From Hydrogenophilales bacterium (GTDB lineage: Bacteria; Pseudomonadota; Gammaproteobacteria; Burkholderiales; Thiobacillaceae), in NCBI GenBank assembly GCA_023258975.1, contig JAHFRD010000006.1, positions 124,001 to 188,000 of the forward strand: 64,000 nt of DNA. The letters are read 5' to 3'. Shown one piece after another: positions 37,691-47,164 of this stretch; within the stretch, counting starts at the first letter, position 1, and every line of letters starts with the position of its first letter. Both the position numbers and the translations under genes were made by a program. Under the pieces are notes generated by a model. That model saw nothing but the letters and a program-made list of their open reading frames with translations. It ran no database searches and had not been told where the DNA came from.

Positions 37691-38803
37691 TCAGGCTTTC
37701 GTGTCATAAAGGCTGGACTGTTCCTGCGCGGCGACGCCATCCTCGGCGGCGAACTCGCGCTTCCTTTGCCGCGAGGGCAGCAGGCCGGCGGGGCGGAACA
37801 GCATCATCGCCACCAGGGCGGTTCCGAACAGCAGCATGCGCAGGTCGGACGGATCCACCACCACATGGCCCAGGGTGGCGCGTTGCAGGTCGCCGATGTA
37901 GCGCAGCGCTTCGGGAATCACGGTGAGCAGCACCGCGCCCAGGATCACGCCGGGAATGTTGCCCATGCCGCCCAGCACGATCATGCACAGCACCAGGATG
38001 GACTCCCACAAGGTGAAGCTCTCCGGGCTGATGAAGCCCTGGAAGGCCGCGAACAGACCGCCGGCCAGACCGCCGAAGGTGGCACCCATGGCGAACGCCA
38101 GCAGCTTCATGTCGCGCGTGTTGATGCCCATCGCCGCCGCCGCGATCTCATCCTCGCGGATCGCCGCCCAGGCGCGGCCGATGCGCGAATCCCGCAGGCG
38201 CAGGGCGACGAACATGGCGAGCAGGGTGAAGGCGAGGAACAGGTAGTAATAGAGATAGGTGGATGGCAGGGTCAGGCCGTGGAAATGCAGGGTCTTGCCG
38301 AAGGAGAGGCCGCCCAGTTTCACCGGGTCGATCAGGTTCATGCCCTGCGGGCCGTTGGTGAGATTGAACGGCGCGTTCAGATTGTTCATGAAGATGCGGA
38401 TGATTTCGCCGAAACCGAGGGTGACGATGGCCAGGTAATCGCCGCGCAGGCGCAGCGTCGGCGCGCCCAGCAGCACGCCGAACAGCCCGGCGAAGGCGGC
38501 GCCGATGGGCAGCACCGCCCAGAACGGCAGATGCAGGCCGAAATGCGGGCTGGCCAGCCAGGCATAGAGATACGCGCCCAGCGCATAGAAGGCGATGTAA
38601 CCGAGGTCGAGCAGGCCGGCATAGCCGACCACGATGTTCAGGCCGATGGCCAGCAGCACGTAGAGCAGGGCGAAATCCAGCACCCGCACCCAGGAATTGC
38701 CGAGGCCGGCGCCGACCAGGAAGGGCAAGGCCGCGAGCAGGGCGGCGAGCAGCGCGAAGGCCAGAAGCGGCCGCGCGCGCAAGGGTTCAAGCACGCGATT
38801 CAT
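37691..38803 (-). CDS. livM: Branched-chain amino acid ABC transporter permease LivM
   Basis: The 370-residue membrane protein has about nine helices and the conserved loop GRAWAAIREDEIAAAAMGINTRDMKLLAFA, which docks the ATPases. YAGLLDLGYIAFYALGAY is also typical for LivM. The start overlaps the end of livH (ATGA), so both permease subunits are coupled. The C-terminal ~40 residues after RPAGLLPSRQRK are variable. Confidence 0.95.
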   Translation of the reverse strand: MNRVLEPLRARPLLAFALLAALLAALPFLVGAGLGNSWVRVLDFALLYVLLAIGLNIVVGYAGLLDLGYIAFYALGAYLYAWLASPHFGLHLPFWAVLPIGAAFAGLFGVLLGAPTLRLRGDYLAIVTLGFGEIIRIFMNNLNAPFNLTNGPQGMNLIDPVKLGGLSFGKTLHFHGLTLPSTYLYYYLFLAFTLLAMFVALRLRDSRIGRAWAAIREDEIAAAAMGINTRDMKLLAFAMGATFGGLAGGLFAAFQGFISPESFTLWESILVLCMIVLGGMGNIPGVILGAVLLTVIPEALRYIGDLQRATLGHVVVDPSDLRMLLFGTALVAMMLFRPAGLLPSRQRKREFAAEDGVAAQEQSSLYDTKA

Positions 38804-39729
38804 GCCCGATTCGCCACCCGCTCGCCGAGCAGGCCGGAGGGGCGGAATACCAGCACGCCGATCAGCACGAAGAAGGCGAACACGTCCTGGTAGTGGCTGC
38901 CCAGGAAACCGCCGGTGAGGTCGCCGATGTAGCCGGCGCCGAGCGCCTCGATCACGCCCAGCAACAAGCCGCCCAGCATGGCCCCGAAGAGGTTGCCGAT
39001 GCCACCCAGCACCGCCGCCGAGAAGGCTTTCAGGCCGAGCATGAAGCCCATGTAGTAATGCGCCAGGCCGTAGTACGCGCTCACCATGACGCCGGCGATG
39101 GCGGCGATGGCGGCACCGATGATGAAGGTGGCGGAAATCACCCGATCCACGTTCACGCCCATCAGTTGCGCCACTTCCCGCGATTGCGCGGTGGCGCGCA
39201 TGGCGCGGCCGAGGCGGGTCTTCTCCACCAGCAGCCAGAGTCCGGCCATGATCGTCAGCGCCAGGGCGACGATGACGATCTGCAACAACGTGATATGCGC
39301 GCCGAAAAACTCGAAACTGGCCCGTGGCAGCAGCGGCGGGAAGGAGATGTACTGGCGTCCCCAGATCAGCATCGCCAGATTCTGCAGAATGATGGAAACG
39401 CCGATGGCGGTAATCAGCGGCGCCAGACGGGGTGCGCGGCGCAGCGGCCGATAGGCGATCTTCTCGATGCCGAAGGCCAGCGCCATGCAGGCGGGAATCG
39501 CCACCAGAATGCCGGCCAGCACCACCATCACTCCGGGCAGGTCGGGCGCCGCGCCCATCAGCGCGCCGATGACGCTCAAGGCCACCATCGCGCCGATCAT
39601 GACCACCTCGCCGTGCGCGAAATTGATTAGTTCCAGGATGCCGTAGACCATGGTGTAGCCCAGCGCCACCAGGGCATAGATGCTGCCCAGCACCAGGCCG
39701 TTGACGAGCTGTTGGAGGAAGATGTCCAT
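38800..39729 (-). CDS. livH: Branched-chain amino acid ABC transporter permease LivH
   Basis: The 309-residue membrane protein has LVNGLVLGSIYALVALGYTMVYGILELINFAHGE at the N-terminus, the most typical LivH stretch, and the ATPase-docking loop GRAMRATAQSREVAQLMGVN. The ATG at 39729 gives the normal start; the open frame upstream is only translated REP sequence. A 58-bp perfect hairpin fills most of the gap to livK. Confidence 0.95.
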   Translation of the reverse strand: MDIFLQQLVNGLVLGSIYALVALGYTMVYGILELINFAHGEVVMIGAMVALSVIGALMGAAPDLPGVMVVLAGILVAIPACMALAFGIEKIAYRPLRRAPRLAPLITAIGVSIILQNLAMLIWGRQYISFPPLLPRASFEFFGAHITLLQIVIVALALTIMAGLWLLVEKTRLGRAMRATAQSREVAQLMGVNVDRVISATFIIGAAIAAIAGVMVSAYYGLAHYYMGFMLGLKAFSAAVLGGIGNLFGAMLGGLLLGVIEALGAGYIGDLTGGFLGSHYQDVFAFFVLIGVLVFRPSGLLGERVANRA

Positions 39730-39739
39730 GCGAGGGGGC

Positions 39740-39797
39740 GTGGGAGCGGGCTTGCCCGCGATCAATCGTGGGAGATCGCGGGCAAGCCCGCTCCCAC
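39740..39797. repeat. 58-bp perfect stem-loop between livK and livH
   Basis: The 23-base arm beginning GTGGGAGCGGGCTTGCCCGC (39740-39762) is exactly complementary to 39775-39797, with a 12-nt loop. In the livK-livH mRNA it would sit 5 bases after the livK stop and 10 before the livH start. A near copy is at 49740. Confidence 0.95.
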
Positions 39798-39802
39798 GGC
39801 GG

Positions 39803-40945
39803 TTACTTAACGGTTTCCAGCACCTTCCAGGCGCCGTCCTTGACCTCATACAGGGTCACGGCGCCGCCGGTGGTGTCGCCCTTGGCGTCGAACTTGATCG
39901 GGCCGCTGACGCCTTGCAGGTCGGTCTTCGGCAGTTCCGCCAGCACCTTGGCCGGCACGGCGGAATTGGCGCGCTTCATGGCGTCCACCAGGACATTGAC
40001 GGCATCGTAGGCGTAGGGCGCGTAGAGCTGGATCGGGCCGTGCTTGGCCTCGTAGCGCTTGCGGAAGTCCGGCCCCCCGGGCATCGAGTCGATCGGCAGG
40101 CCGGGCGAGGAGGCCACCACGCCCTCGGCGTCGGCACCCGCCAGTTTCAGGAAATTGGCGTTCTGCATACCGTCGCCGCCCAGCAGCCTGGCGTTCAGGC
40201 CCAGGCGCTTCAACTGCTTCGCCATCGGCCCACCCTGCGGATCCATGCCGCCGAAGAACACCAGATCCGGTGACTTGCCCTTGATGCTGGTGAGGATGGC
40301 GTTGAAATCGGTGGCGCGGTCGTTGGTGAACTCGTGCGCGACGATCTCGCCGCCGGCAGCCGTCGCGGCCTTCTCGAACTCGTCGGCCAAGCCCTGTCCG
40401 TAGGCGGTGCGGTCGTCGATGATGGCGATTTTTTTGGCGCCCATCTTGCCCACCGCGAACCGGCCCAACGCCTTGCCCTGTTGGGCGTCGTTGGCCATTA
40501 CCCGCCAGGCGGTGTTGTAGCCCTGCGCGGTGTAGGCCACGGCGGTGGCGGAGGGGGAAATCTGGGGAATGCCGGCGTCGTGGTAAATCCGGGAAGCCGG
40601 GATGGTGGTGCCCGAGTTCAGGTGGCCGATCACCGCGACCACGCCGGCATCCACCAGCTTCTGCGCGACGATGGTGGCGGCCTTGGGTTCCGCCTGGTCG
40701 TCCTCGCCGAGGAGTTCCAGTTTCACCTTCCTGCCGCCCAGCATCAGGCCCTTGGCGTTGATTTCATCCACCGCCAGGCGGGCGCCGTTTTCGTTGTCCT
40801 TGCCGATGTGGGTTTGCGGGCCGGTCAGGGGGGCGACGGAACCGATCTTGATGACATTGCCGGCGTCCTCGGTCTTGCCGCAGCCGGAAAGGGAAAACGC
40901 CAGCGCGAGGGAGAGCGCGGAAATCGCGAACTTGTGGAATGTCAC
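39803..40945 (-). CDS. livK: Branched-chain amino acid binding protein LivK, lipoprotein form
   Basis: The 380-residue type I periplasmic binding protein begins IKIGSVAPLTGPQTHIGKDNENGARLAVDEIN after its signal, the standard LivJ/LivK start. RATDFNAILTSIKGKSPDLVFFGG is also typical. The signal ends FSLSGC, a lipobox with Cys at residue 22, so it seems to be a lipid-anchored variant instead of a free periplasmic protein. As first gene of the operon it needs the highest expression, and the hairpin just after its stop may protect its mRNA. Confidence 0.93.
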   Translation of the reverse strand: MTFHKFAISALSLALAFSLSGCGKTEDAGNVIKIGSVAPLTGPQTHIGKDNENGARLAVDEINAKGLMLGGRKVKLELLGEDDQAEPKAATIVAQKLVDAGVVAVIGHLNSGTTIPASRIYHDAGIPQISPSATAVAYTAQGYNTAWRVMANDAQQGKALGRFAVGKMGAKKIAIIDDRTAYGQGLADEFEKAATAAGGEIVAHEFTNDRATDFNAILTSIKGKSPDLVFFGGMDPQGGPMAKQLKRLGLNARLLGGDGMQNANFLKLAGADAEGVVASSPGLPIDSMPGGPDFRKRYEAKHGPIQLYAPYAYDAVNVLVDAMKRANSAVPAKVLAELPKTDLQGVSGPIKFDAKGDTTGGAVTLYEVKDGAWKVLETVK

Positions 40946-41135
40946 CTGAGTACCCCTGAAAGCCTGAAAAAACGCGCGATTTATATCACAGGACGCCCGG
41001 ATACATTCCGGTCAACAGCCGGCCACGGTCAACTCCACCGCGTCGGCGGATCGAGGGTAAAGGCGGTCGGCGGCCGTGCTCGCATCGGGGTGGCGCGATG
41101 CGGAAAGTCAGGCACGTTGAACCTGGAAACGAAAA

Positions 41136-41179
41136 GACGCCGACGCTACAAGTGGCGCCACGAATGTAGCGCCGGCGTC
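41136..41179. repeat. Small inverted repeat between the DUF4384-like gene and livK
   Basis: GACGCCGACGCTACA (41136-41150) pairs with TGTAGCGCCGGCGTC (41165-41179), one mismatch. It shares TGTAGCGCCGGC with the repeats at 9123 and 36698. The rest of the 262-base gap (40946-41207) holds no gene that I can see and must include the livK promoter. Confidence 0.7.
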
Positions 41180-41207
41180 CCCGCCGGCCCGTTTTCAAGG
41201 CGGCTGG

Positions 41208-42056
41208 CTACTGGCCGCCCTGCTTGTGCTCGATGCCGATGGCTTCCGAAATCACCGGATACTGGCCCGGCTTCACTTCCTGCACGAAGTTGGAACCGGC
41301 GCTTTCATCCTTGCGGAACACCCGCGCGGTGGCCGCCTGGCCGGCTTGCAGGGAGCGCGGGTCGCGCACGGTGAGGGTGAGCTGGTCGCGGCCGACATCG
41401 CCGGCGAATTGCAGATACTCCTGTTTGCCCAGGGGCAGCAGGATTTCCTTGCCGGCGGGGATGGAAATCGCCTGGCCGGGGGCGGCCGGGTAGATCTGGC
41501 GCTGCGCACCCTTGGGCGTGATGTTGCCCAGCACCACCACCGCGTCGAAGGTGGAGAGCACCCGCAGCTTGAAGCGCTCGCCGGTGGTGAAGCCGTCGGC
41601 GACGGCGCGGAAGCCGGTGGGCTTGCCGTTTGCATCGACAGCGACCAGGGCGACGTTCACGCCCTGGTAGTTCTCGCCGTCCTTGCCGGTCTTCAGTGGC
41701 GTTTCCGGGGTGCCGAGCGCGGCATTGGGGGCGGCGTTGGCGCTGACGCCGCCGAGCACGATGTCCTTGCCGGCCAGGTACCCGTTGAGGTTGACGATGA
41801 CGGCCAGCGCGGCGTTGCCGGCCAGGTATTCCAGGGAGTCTTCCTTGTAGGTGGCGGCGATCTTCTTCTTCACCCAGTCCGAAAAGAAATCGAATACCAC
41901 CGGTGCGACCAGTTTGATCAGGATGCCCCAGACGAACTTGCCCTCGGCCTCCTGTTGTGGCGGTGTCGCGGTGGCGGGTGGCGTGGCCTGCGCCAGGCTG
42001 GCCGTGCTGAACGTGAGCGCGGTCAGGGCGGCGACGAGTTTGCTAGAGCGGGGCAT
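41208..42056 (-). CDS. Secreted DUF4384-like protein downstream of the caspase gene
   Basis: The 282-residue protein has a signal peptide (MPRSSKLVAALTALTF, cut near SLAQA) and a Pro/Ala/Thr linker. A hydrophobic amphipathic stretch (FVWGILIKLVAPVVFDFFSDWVKKKI, about residues 40-65) follows. Its C-terminal half has the DUF4384-like pattern FTTGERFKLRVLSTFDAVVVLGNITP, IYPAAPG, IPAGKEILLP. The upstream caspase-like protein has the same kind of domain. The ATG at 42056 follows GGAGA and lies 11 bases after the caspase stop, so the two are one operon. No enzymatic motif is seen; a partner or substrate role is a guess. Confidence 0.72.
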   Translation of the reverse strand: MPRSSKLVAALTALTFSTASLAQATPPATATPPQQEAEGKFVWGILIKLVAPVVFDFFSDWVKKKIAATYKEDSLEYLAGNAALAVIVNLNGYLAGKDIVLGGVSANAAPNAALGTPETPLKTGKDGENYQGVNVALVAVDANGKPTGFRAVADGFTTGERFKLRVLSTFDAVVVLGNITPKGAQRQIYPAAPGQAISIPAGKEILLPLGKQEYLQFAGDVGRDQLTLTVRDPRSLQAGQAATARVFRKDESAGSNFVQEVKPGQYPVISEAIGIEHKQGGQ

Positions 42057-42067
42057 GGCGGGTCTCC

Positions 42068-43861
42068 TTATTCGACTTCTTCCAGGGTGATGAGATCGGC
42101 GCCGTAAGCGTCGGAACAGGCGGCGACCACTTCCAGGTTGCGCTTGGCGCCGGTTTTCCCACAATCCGGCTCCACGGCATGCGCGGAGGTGGCGGAGACG
42201 AACTGGATGTCGCGCGCGCTCATGGCCGAGGTGGCGAGCACCGAGAATGGCCCGGCCGGTTTCATGCCCAGCGCGGCGAAATCACGCGGTGTGTCGCTCA
42301 CCACCGCCAGCAGATGGTCGCGTCCGGCCGGCCCGCCGGCGCGGATGCCCCAGCCGGGACGCGGCAATTGCCAGGTTTCCCCGGCCAGGATGTGGTTGCG
42401 GTCGTCCTTCCTGTTGGGAAACAGCAGATCGAAGCTCTTGCCGTCGCTGCCCACCATGAGCAGATAGACATAACCTTCGTGGCTGCTGGAGAGGCTGAAG
42501 CGCACTCGATCCTGCCCGGCCTTGTAGGCTGGTTTGTCGGCGCTCAGACGCACCACGCGGCGGTCGTCGCGGTTGGCGTGGATGTCCTTGAGCGCGGCGA
42601 CGGCGGAAGGCGCGACGACCGGGACGGGTGGAATACCGGATGTTCCCGCCGACGTCGCGATGGGATCGGGTTCGGGCGTGGCCAGCACCATCCCGGTATT
42701 TCCGGTCAGCGCCAGGTGATGCGCGCCGAAGCGGCTGTTGCCGGCGGCCTGGCGTTCGATCCTCGGTTGCGCGCAGGCGGCCAGTTCCGCGACCGAGAGG
42801 CCGGAGGAGGCATCGCGGTCGCGCGCCGCGCCGGAGAGGCAATCGAGCCAGGCCAGGGTGGCGAGGCCGCCGCGACCGCCGTCGTCGAGCGCCACCTCGT
42901 CGTCGCGCGCGGCGGCGATGTGGATGAAGTTGAGTTTGCCCTCGCCGGGTTGGGCTTCCCGCAGGCCGCGCACCAGGACATTGCTGGGGCGCTCGCAGGT
43001 TTCCGCGCCTGACTTCGCCCAGAACTTGCCGCTCAGGTTGCCGCTCGCAACGGTGCGGGTGGTGGCGCCACCGGCATGGCAGGCATCGAGGAACACCACC
43101 AGACGACGCGCCTTGGCGGCGATGCGTTGCAGGCGATCCTGCAATTCGTCGTCCATCAAGGCTTGCGCGTCCGCCGTCACCAGCGCCTCGGCGCAACGCG
43201 CGGCGCGGCCGTCGAAGGCGTTGAGGCGAGTGCCGTGGCCGGAGTAATAGAGGAACACTTCGTCGTTGGGCATCACCCGCGATTCCAGGCCATCGAGCGC
43301 GGCGCGCATCCCGGCCAGGTCGAGGGCGGCGTCGCGCAGCACCGTGGTATTGGCGTCCGGAACTCCCAGCGCGCGCGCCATCAGCGCGGCGCTGTCGGCA
43401 TCGTGGGCGACGCCGGGCAAGGGCGGCACGCCGCCAGCGTAGGCGCCGATGGTAAGAATCAGCGCGTGCGCGGAGGGGCGCGGCGGCGGCAGGCCACGGA
43501 AGCCGGCGACGGCGACGATGCGCTGGTTTCCTCCCGCATCGGCGCGGAACAGTTCCGCCACGTTGCCGGCGGCGGGTAGCGCCGATCGGGCTTCCCGCAG
43601 GGCCAGCACGCGCAGCCAGCCTTCCTTGCCATCGGCCCGCACCCGGCTCCAGCCGCCGCGCCGCTCCAGTACGTCCACGCGCGCGTCGGCCGCCAGCGGC
43701 GCGACCTCGGTTGCCAGGCCGTCGGGCGCGGCCAGTAGCGGCTGCGCGCGGATCAGCGTGGCGGGGCTGCTGGCCGAGGCCATCACGGGCCAGGCGAACA
43801 AGCCACATAGGCAGCCCCACAGGCAACCCCATAGGTACGACGAAATTCGCTTCGAATGCAT
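42068..43861 (-). CDS. Exported caspase-like (C14) protease with SH3 and DUF4384 domains
   Basis: The 597-residue protein has a signal peptide (about residues 1-30) and an SH3b-like domain (about 40-90, ERRGGWSRVRADGKEGWLRV). A caspase/metacaspase fold runs about 128-390, with the catalytic dyad His209 (YYSGHGTR) and Cys261 (FLDACHAGG) both present. A Pro-rich linker and a DUF4384 domain (about 440-525, GYVYLLMVGSDGKSFDLLFPN) follow. Bacterial caspase homologues usually cut after Arg/Lys and take part in signalling or cell death; here the signal peptide puts it in the periplasm. It is divergent (83 bases) from a TPR-CHAT gene, itself a caspase relative. Confidence 0.9.
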   Translation of the reverse strand: MHSKRISSYLWGCLWGCLCGLFAWPVMASASSPATLIRAQPLLAAPDGLATEVAPLAADARVDVLERRGGWSRVRADGKEGWLRVLALREARSALPAAGNVAELFRADAGGNQRIVAVAGFRGLPPPRPSAHALILTIGAYAGGVPPLPGVAHDADSAALMARALGVPDANTTVLRDAALDLAGMRAALDGLESRVMPNDEVFLYYSGHGTRLNAFDGRAARCAEALVTADAQALMDDELQDRLQRIAAKARRLVVFLDACHAGGATTRTVASGNLSGKFWAKSGAETCERPSNVLVRGLREAQPGEGKLNFIHIAAARDDEVALDDGGRGGLATLAWLDCLSGAARDRDASSGLSVAELAACAQPRIERQAAGNSRFGAHHLALTGNTGMVLATPEPDPIATSAGTSGIPPVPVVAPSAVAALKDIHANRDDRRVVRLSADKPAYKAGQDRVRFSLSSSHEGYVYLLMVGSDGKSFDLLFPNRKDDRNHILAGETWQLPRPGWGIRAGGPAGRDHLLAVVSDTPRDFAALGMKPAGPFSVLATSAMSARDIQFVSATSAHAVEPDCGKTGAKRNLEVVAACSDAYGADLITLEEVE

Positions 43862-43944
43862 GTGATTCTCCCCGCGAGTCGCTAAAGTCTAGTCTTCCGC
43901 TCAGGTATTGTTGCCAGGAATTTTCATTCCAAGGAAAACGCTTC
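43862..43944. promoter_or_regulatory. 83-bp divergent promoter region between caspase and CHAT genes
   Basis: The only non-coding DNA between the two divergent protease genes must hold both promoters. It is AT-richer than its surroundings and contains GGAAT-TTTC-ATTCC (43917-43930), a small inverted repeat. No clear -35/-10 pair was identified. Confidence 0.5.
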
Positions 43945-46836
43945 ATGACACGCCCATTCCTCCGCGTATTGCTGTGTGCCTGTTGCCTGTCCGCGCCGCT
44001 CGCCTGGGGCAACGCCGAGGCGGTCAAGTCCTTGCTGGAGAAAGCGCAACAGCTCAATCAGAGCGGCCAACCGATTGAAGCAGAACCGCTGGCGCGCCAG
44101 GCGATCGCCCTGGCCGAATCGTTCAGCGGGCCGACTGGCGCGCGCGAGAAGCTGCTGGCCGTCGCCCGGCAGCGACTGGGCGTCTCACTACGCCTGCAGG
44201 GCCGCCATACCGAGTCGGAACCGGTATTGCGCGAGGCCTTGCGCGGGGTGGAGCAGGCGCATGGCCATGCTTCGCGGCTGGCGGTCAAGACCGAGATCCA
44301 GTTGGGCCTGGCCATTCTCGGCCAGGGCCGCTATGCCGAGGCCGACAAGCCGTTGCGTGACGCTGTGCTGCGAACCCCCGAGCCGAAGGATGCCGAGACG
44401 CTGGAAGCCTGGCTGGACGCGCGCACACGCCTGGGGCGCTTGCAAATTCTGGCGGGAAATTACGCCGAAGCCGAGAGCCTGTTGAACACGGTGCTGGTGA
44501 AAAGCGAAGGCGTCGGCGACGTGGGCGTTTCTCGCTGGCGGCAAAATGCCAACATGGCGCTGGCCCTGCTGCGCATGCGCCAGGGGCGAACCGATGCGGC
44601 GGAGCCCTATGCCCGCGCCGGCGCGGAACTGGCCGCGACCTCCTGGGGTTCGCGCCATGCCGCGACGGCGGAAGCTTATGACCAACTTGGCCAGGTGCTG
44701 CTCAAACTCGGTCGCCTGGATGAAGCGGAAGACTGGCTGCGCAAGGCGGCCGCCCTATCCGAGCCGTTGATCGGCCTGAGTTACGGCGCGGCCTCGAAAC
44801 CGTTCCGCAACCTGGGGCAGTTGCTGGAGAAAAAAGGCCGGACGGCCGAGGCGGAAGCCCTGTTCAACAAGGCCATGTCGGCCGCCGAAAAAGGCGCCAG
44901 CAGCGAGGTTCTGGCGCAAACCCTGCACGCGCGGGCGCGCTTTCTCGCGCGCCAGGGCCGCCCGGAGGCCGCGCAACCGGTGTATGACCGCGCGATCACG
45001 CAGGCTGATCGCCTGTTCACCCTTTCACGCGGGCTGGAGGAAGCCGCGCGCGAAAACATGGTGGCCTTCCTGCGCCCGATCTACAGCGAGGCGGTGAGCA
45101 ACCGGGTGGAACTGGACGCGAAGCTGCCCGGCAAGGGCCATGACCACGCCGCCCTGGCCGATGTTTCCCGCACCCAGAGCCGGCTGTTCACCGAGATGCT
45201 GCGCGCCGCCGACGTGGCGCGCCTGGCCGGCGACGACGCCTTCGTGAAACTCAAGGCGAGCCGCGATACGGCCCTGTCGCGCCTCAATGAATTGCGCCAT
45301 CGCTTCACCTTGACCGCGCGCATGGATGAAGCCGGCGAAGAGGCGCAGCCGGCCAGGCCCATCGACGACCCCTTCGTGCTGGAACGCTGGCGGCGCGAGG
45401 TGGCGGGATTGCGGGGCGACATCGCCCGGGAGGAACGCGCGCGCGATGCGGCGGAAACCCGCCTGTGGCGCGACTTCCCGCGCTTCATGGAACTGGAGGA
45501 GCCGCGCCCGGTGAGCGTGGACGACCTGCGGCAACGCTGGCTGCGCCCCGACGAAACCCTGCTTGTCTATTTCCGCCTGCAACACCAGTTGCTGATCTTC
45601 CTGGTCAGCCGCGAGGACTTCCGCCTGTTGCGCGTGCCGGTGGAAATGGAGGAAATCGACCGTCTGGTGGCGGCCGCGCGGCTGCCGATGGAAAGCGGCG
45701 GCCGCCTGGATGGGCTTGCCAGGCTCGATCCCGGCGTACTCAACCGCCTCTACGAACTGTTGTTGAAACCGGTCGAGGCGCAACTGCCGGCGGGGCGGCA
45801 CCTGCTGACGGTGGGCGACGGGCCGCTCTACACCCTGCCCTTTGAAATGCTGGTGGCGCGCTGGAACGAGGCCGAGCGCAAAGCCTTCGCGGCGGCGCGC
45901 GCCCGCGACCTCTCCGAATACGGCCGCCTCGACTATGCCGGAGCGAAGTGGCGCTTCTCCTACCTGCCCAGCCTGGCGGCCCTGGCCATCCAGCGCGGAG
46001 AACAGAAGGGCAGGGTGGAGTTCGAACAATCGCTGATCGCCTTCGCCGACCCGGTGTTCGAACGCGCCGACGCCACACCCGGCGCCGCCACCCGCTCACT
46101 GCTGGCGGAACTCGGCGCCTCGCGCGGCGGCCAGGTCGGCATTCCACGCCTGCCGGAAACCGCCGACGAGGTGGAGTCGGTGGCGGCCATTCTGGGTGGC
46201 AAGCATGAAATATTCCTGCGCGAAGCTGCCCAGGAAACCCGGGTCAAACACGGCAACCTGAGTGGCGCGCGTTACCTGCACTTCGCCACCCACGGTTTGC
46301 TGGGCGGCGAATTCGCCATGCTCAAGGGCTACGCGTCCGGCGCGGAAGTGGCCAAGGACGGCCGCACCCGCAACCTGGTCGTGGTGGAAGACGAAGAGGC
46401 CGCGCCCGTGGCCGCGCCGGCCAAGGGCCAGCCGGCGCTGGTGCTCACCCTGGTGGGCGACCTCGCCGGCGAGGATGGCTTGTTGACCATGAGCGAGGTG
46501 ATGGGACTGAAGATGAACGCCGACCTGGTGGTGCTCTCGGCCTGCAACACGGCGGGCGAACGGGTCGAGGCGCGCAACGGCGAAGGCTTCGCCGGCCTCA
46601 CCCGCGCCTTCATGCACGCCGGCGCGCGCGGCCTGCTGGTATCGCACTGGAGCGTGGAAAGCCTGGCCACGCGCGACCTGATCACCGACTTCTTCCGCCG
46701 CCGGAAAGCCGGCACCGCCACCCCGGAAGCCCTCGCGGCGGCGCAGGCCGACCTGCGCGCCAGCCGCGACGCACGGCTAAACCTGTCGCGCGCGCATCCC
46801 TTCTTCTGGGCGCCGTTCGTGCATGTGGGGGATTGA
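43945..46836 (+). CDS. Exported TPR-CHAT protease-like protein
   Basis: The 963-residue protein has a signal peptide ([22 protein letters not shown]). Several tetratricopeptide repeats follow (about residues 25-340, repeated pattern A..YxxAExLxxxAL), then a helical linker, and a CHAT domain from about residue 620 to the end. The CHAT dyad is intact: His783 in [11 protein letters not shown] and Cys867 in [14 protein letters not shown] proteases are separin/caspase-like; cytoplasmic ones act in Craspase and in gasdermin activation, but this one is predicted to be exported. The ATG at 43945 follows AAGGA; the longer frame upstream overlaps the caspase gene and is rejected. The divergent caspase gene suggests joint function. 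Confidence 0.92.
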   Translation: MTRPFLRVLLCACCLSAPLAWGNAEAVKSLLEKAQQLNQSGQPIEAEPLARQAIALAESFSGPTGAREKLLAVARQRLGVSLRLQGRHTESEPVLREALRGVEQAHGHASRLAVKTEIQLGLAILGQGRYAEADKPLRDAVLRTPEPKDAETLEAWLDARTRLGRLQILAGNYAEAESLLNTVLVKSEGVGDVGVSRWRQNANMALALLRMRQGRTDAAEPYARAGAELAATSWGSRHAATAEAYDQLGQVLLKLGRLDEAEDWLRKAAALSEPLIGLSYGAASKPFRNLGQLLEKKGRTAEAEALFNKAMSAAEKGASSEVLAQTLHARARFLARQGRPEAAQPVYDRAITQADRLFTLSRGLEEAARENMVAFLRPIYSEAVSNRVELDAKLPGKGHDHAALADVSRTQSRLFTEMLRAADVARLAGDDAFVKLKASRDTALSRLNELRHRFTLTARMDEAGEEAQPARPIDDPFVLERWRREVAGLRGDIAREERARDAAETRLWRDFPRFMELEEPRPVSVDDLRQRWLRPDETLLVYFRLQHQLLIFLVSREDFRLLRVPVEMEEIDRLVAAARLPMESGGRLDGLARLDPGVLNRLYELLLKPVEAQLPAGRHLLTVGDGPLYTLPFEMLVARWNEAERKAFAAARARDLSEYGRLDYAGAKWRFSYLPSLAALAIQRGEQKGRVEFEQSLIAFADPVFERADATPGAATRSLLAELGASRGGQVGIPRLPETADEVESVAAILGGKHEIFLREAAQETRVKHGNLSGARYLHFATHGLLGGEFAMLKGYASGAEVAKDGRTRNLVVVEDEEAAPVAAPAKGQPALVLTLVGDLAGEDGLLTMSEVMGLKMNADLVVLSACNTAGERVEARNGEGFAGLTRAFMHAGARGLLVSHWSVESLATRDLITDFFRRRKAGTATPEALAAAQADLRASRDARLNLSRAHPFFWAPFVHVGD

Positions 46837-46847
46837 ACGCGAGACAT

Positions 46848-47057
46848 TCAGGCATCGGAAGCCGGCTTGGGCTGATCCGCTGCCGCCTCGGCATCCAGCC
46901 CCCAATCCTGCCAGTCCTCACCCAGCATCTCGGCCGGGTGCTCGGTACGTCCGGAGCCATTGCCGCAGATCAGCGCATCCGCCGGGCAATATTTATCGCA
47001 GCCCCAGCAGATGCGCTCGGGGTGCCTGGGGTTCAGTGGGAACTTTCTTTTCGCCAT
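46848..47057 (-). CDS. DUF3079 small cysteine-rich protein
   Basis: The 69-residue protein begins [24 protein letters not shown] and continues [19 protein letters not shown], the DUF3079 pattern with four cysteines (CWGC, C, C) that may bind a metal. Function is unknown. The ATG at 47057 is preferred to an earlier one because known members start at this point. It is convergent with the CHAT gene, 11 bases away. Confidence 0.85.
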   Translation of the reverse strand: MAKRKFPLNPRHPERICWGCDKYCPADALICGNGSGRTEHPAEMLGEDWQDWGLDAEAAADQPKPASDA

Positions 47058-47164
47058 GCGCGAGACACTACCGCGTTTCAGCATGCCGCCCAAGGGAGGG
47101 TATCCTTGCGCCCCCTCTTCATCCTCTCGGGCCCGGATTGCGGCGAGTCCGGGGATTTACAAGC

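Noticed and set aside
43917-43930. GGAAT-TTTC-ATTCC as an operator between caspase and CHAT genes
   Set aside because: A five-base arm is too short to claim in isolation; it is noted only within the promoter region entry.
43711-43944. Longer N-terminus for the TPR-CHAT protein
   Set aside because: It would overlap the caspase gene in antisense and has no signal-peptide character; the ATG at 43945 has a ribosome site and a signal peptide.
41208-46836. Type III-E CRISPR (Craspase) locus
   Set aside because: A TPR-CHAT protein is present, but there is no gRAMP/Cas7-11, Cas1 or repeat array in the window, and the protein has a signal peptide.
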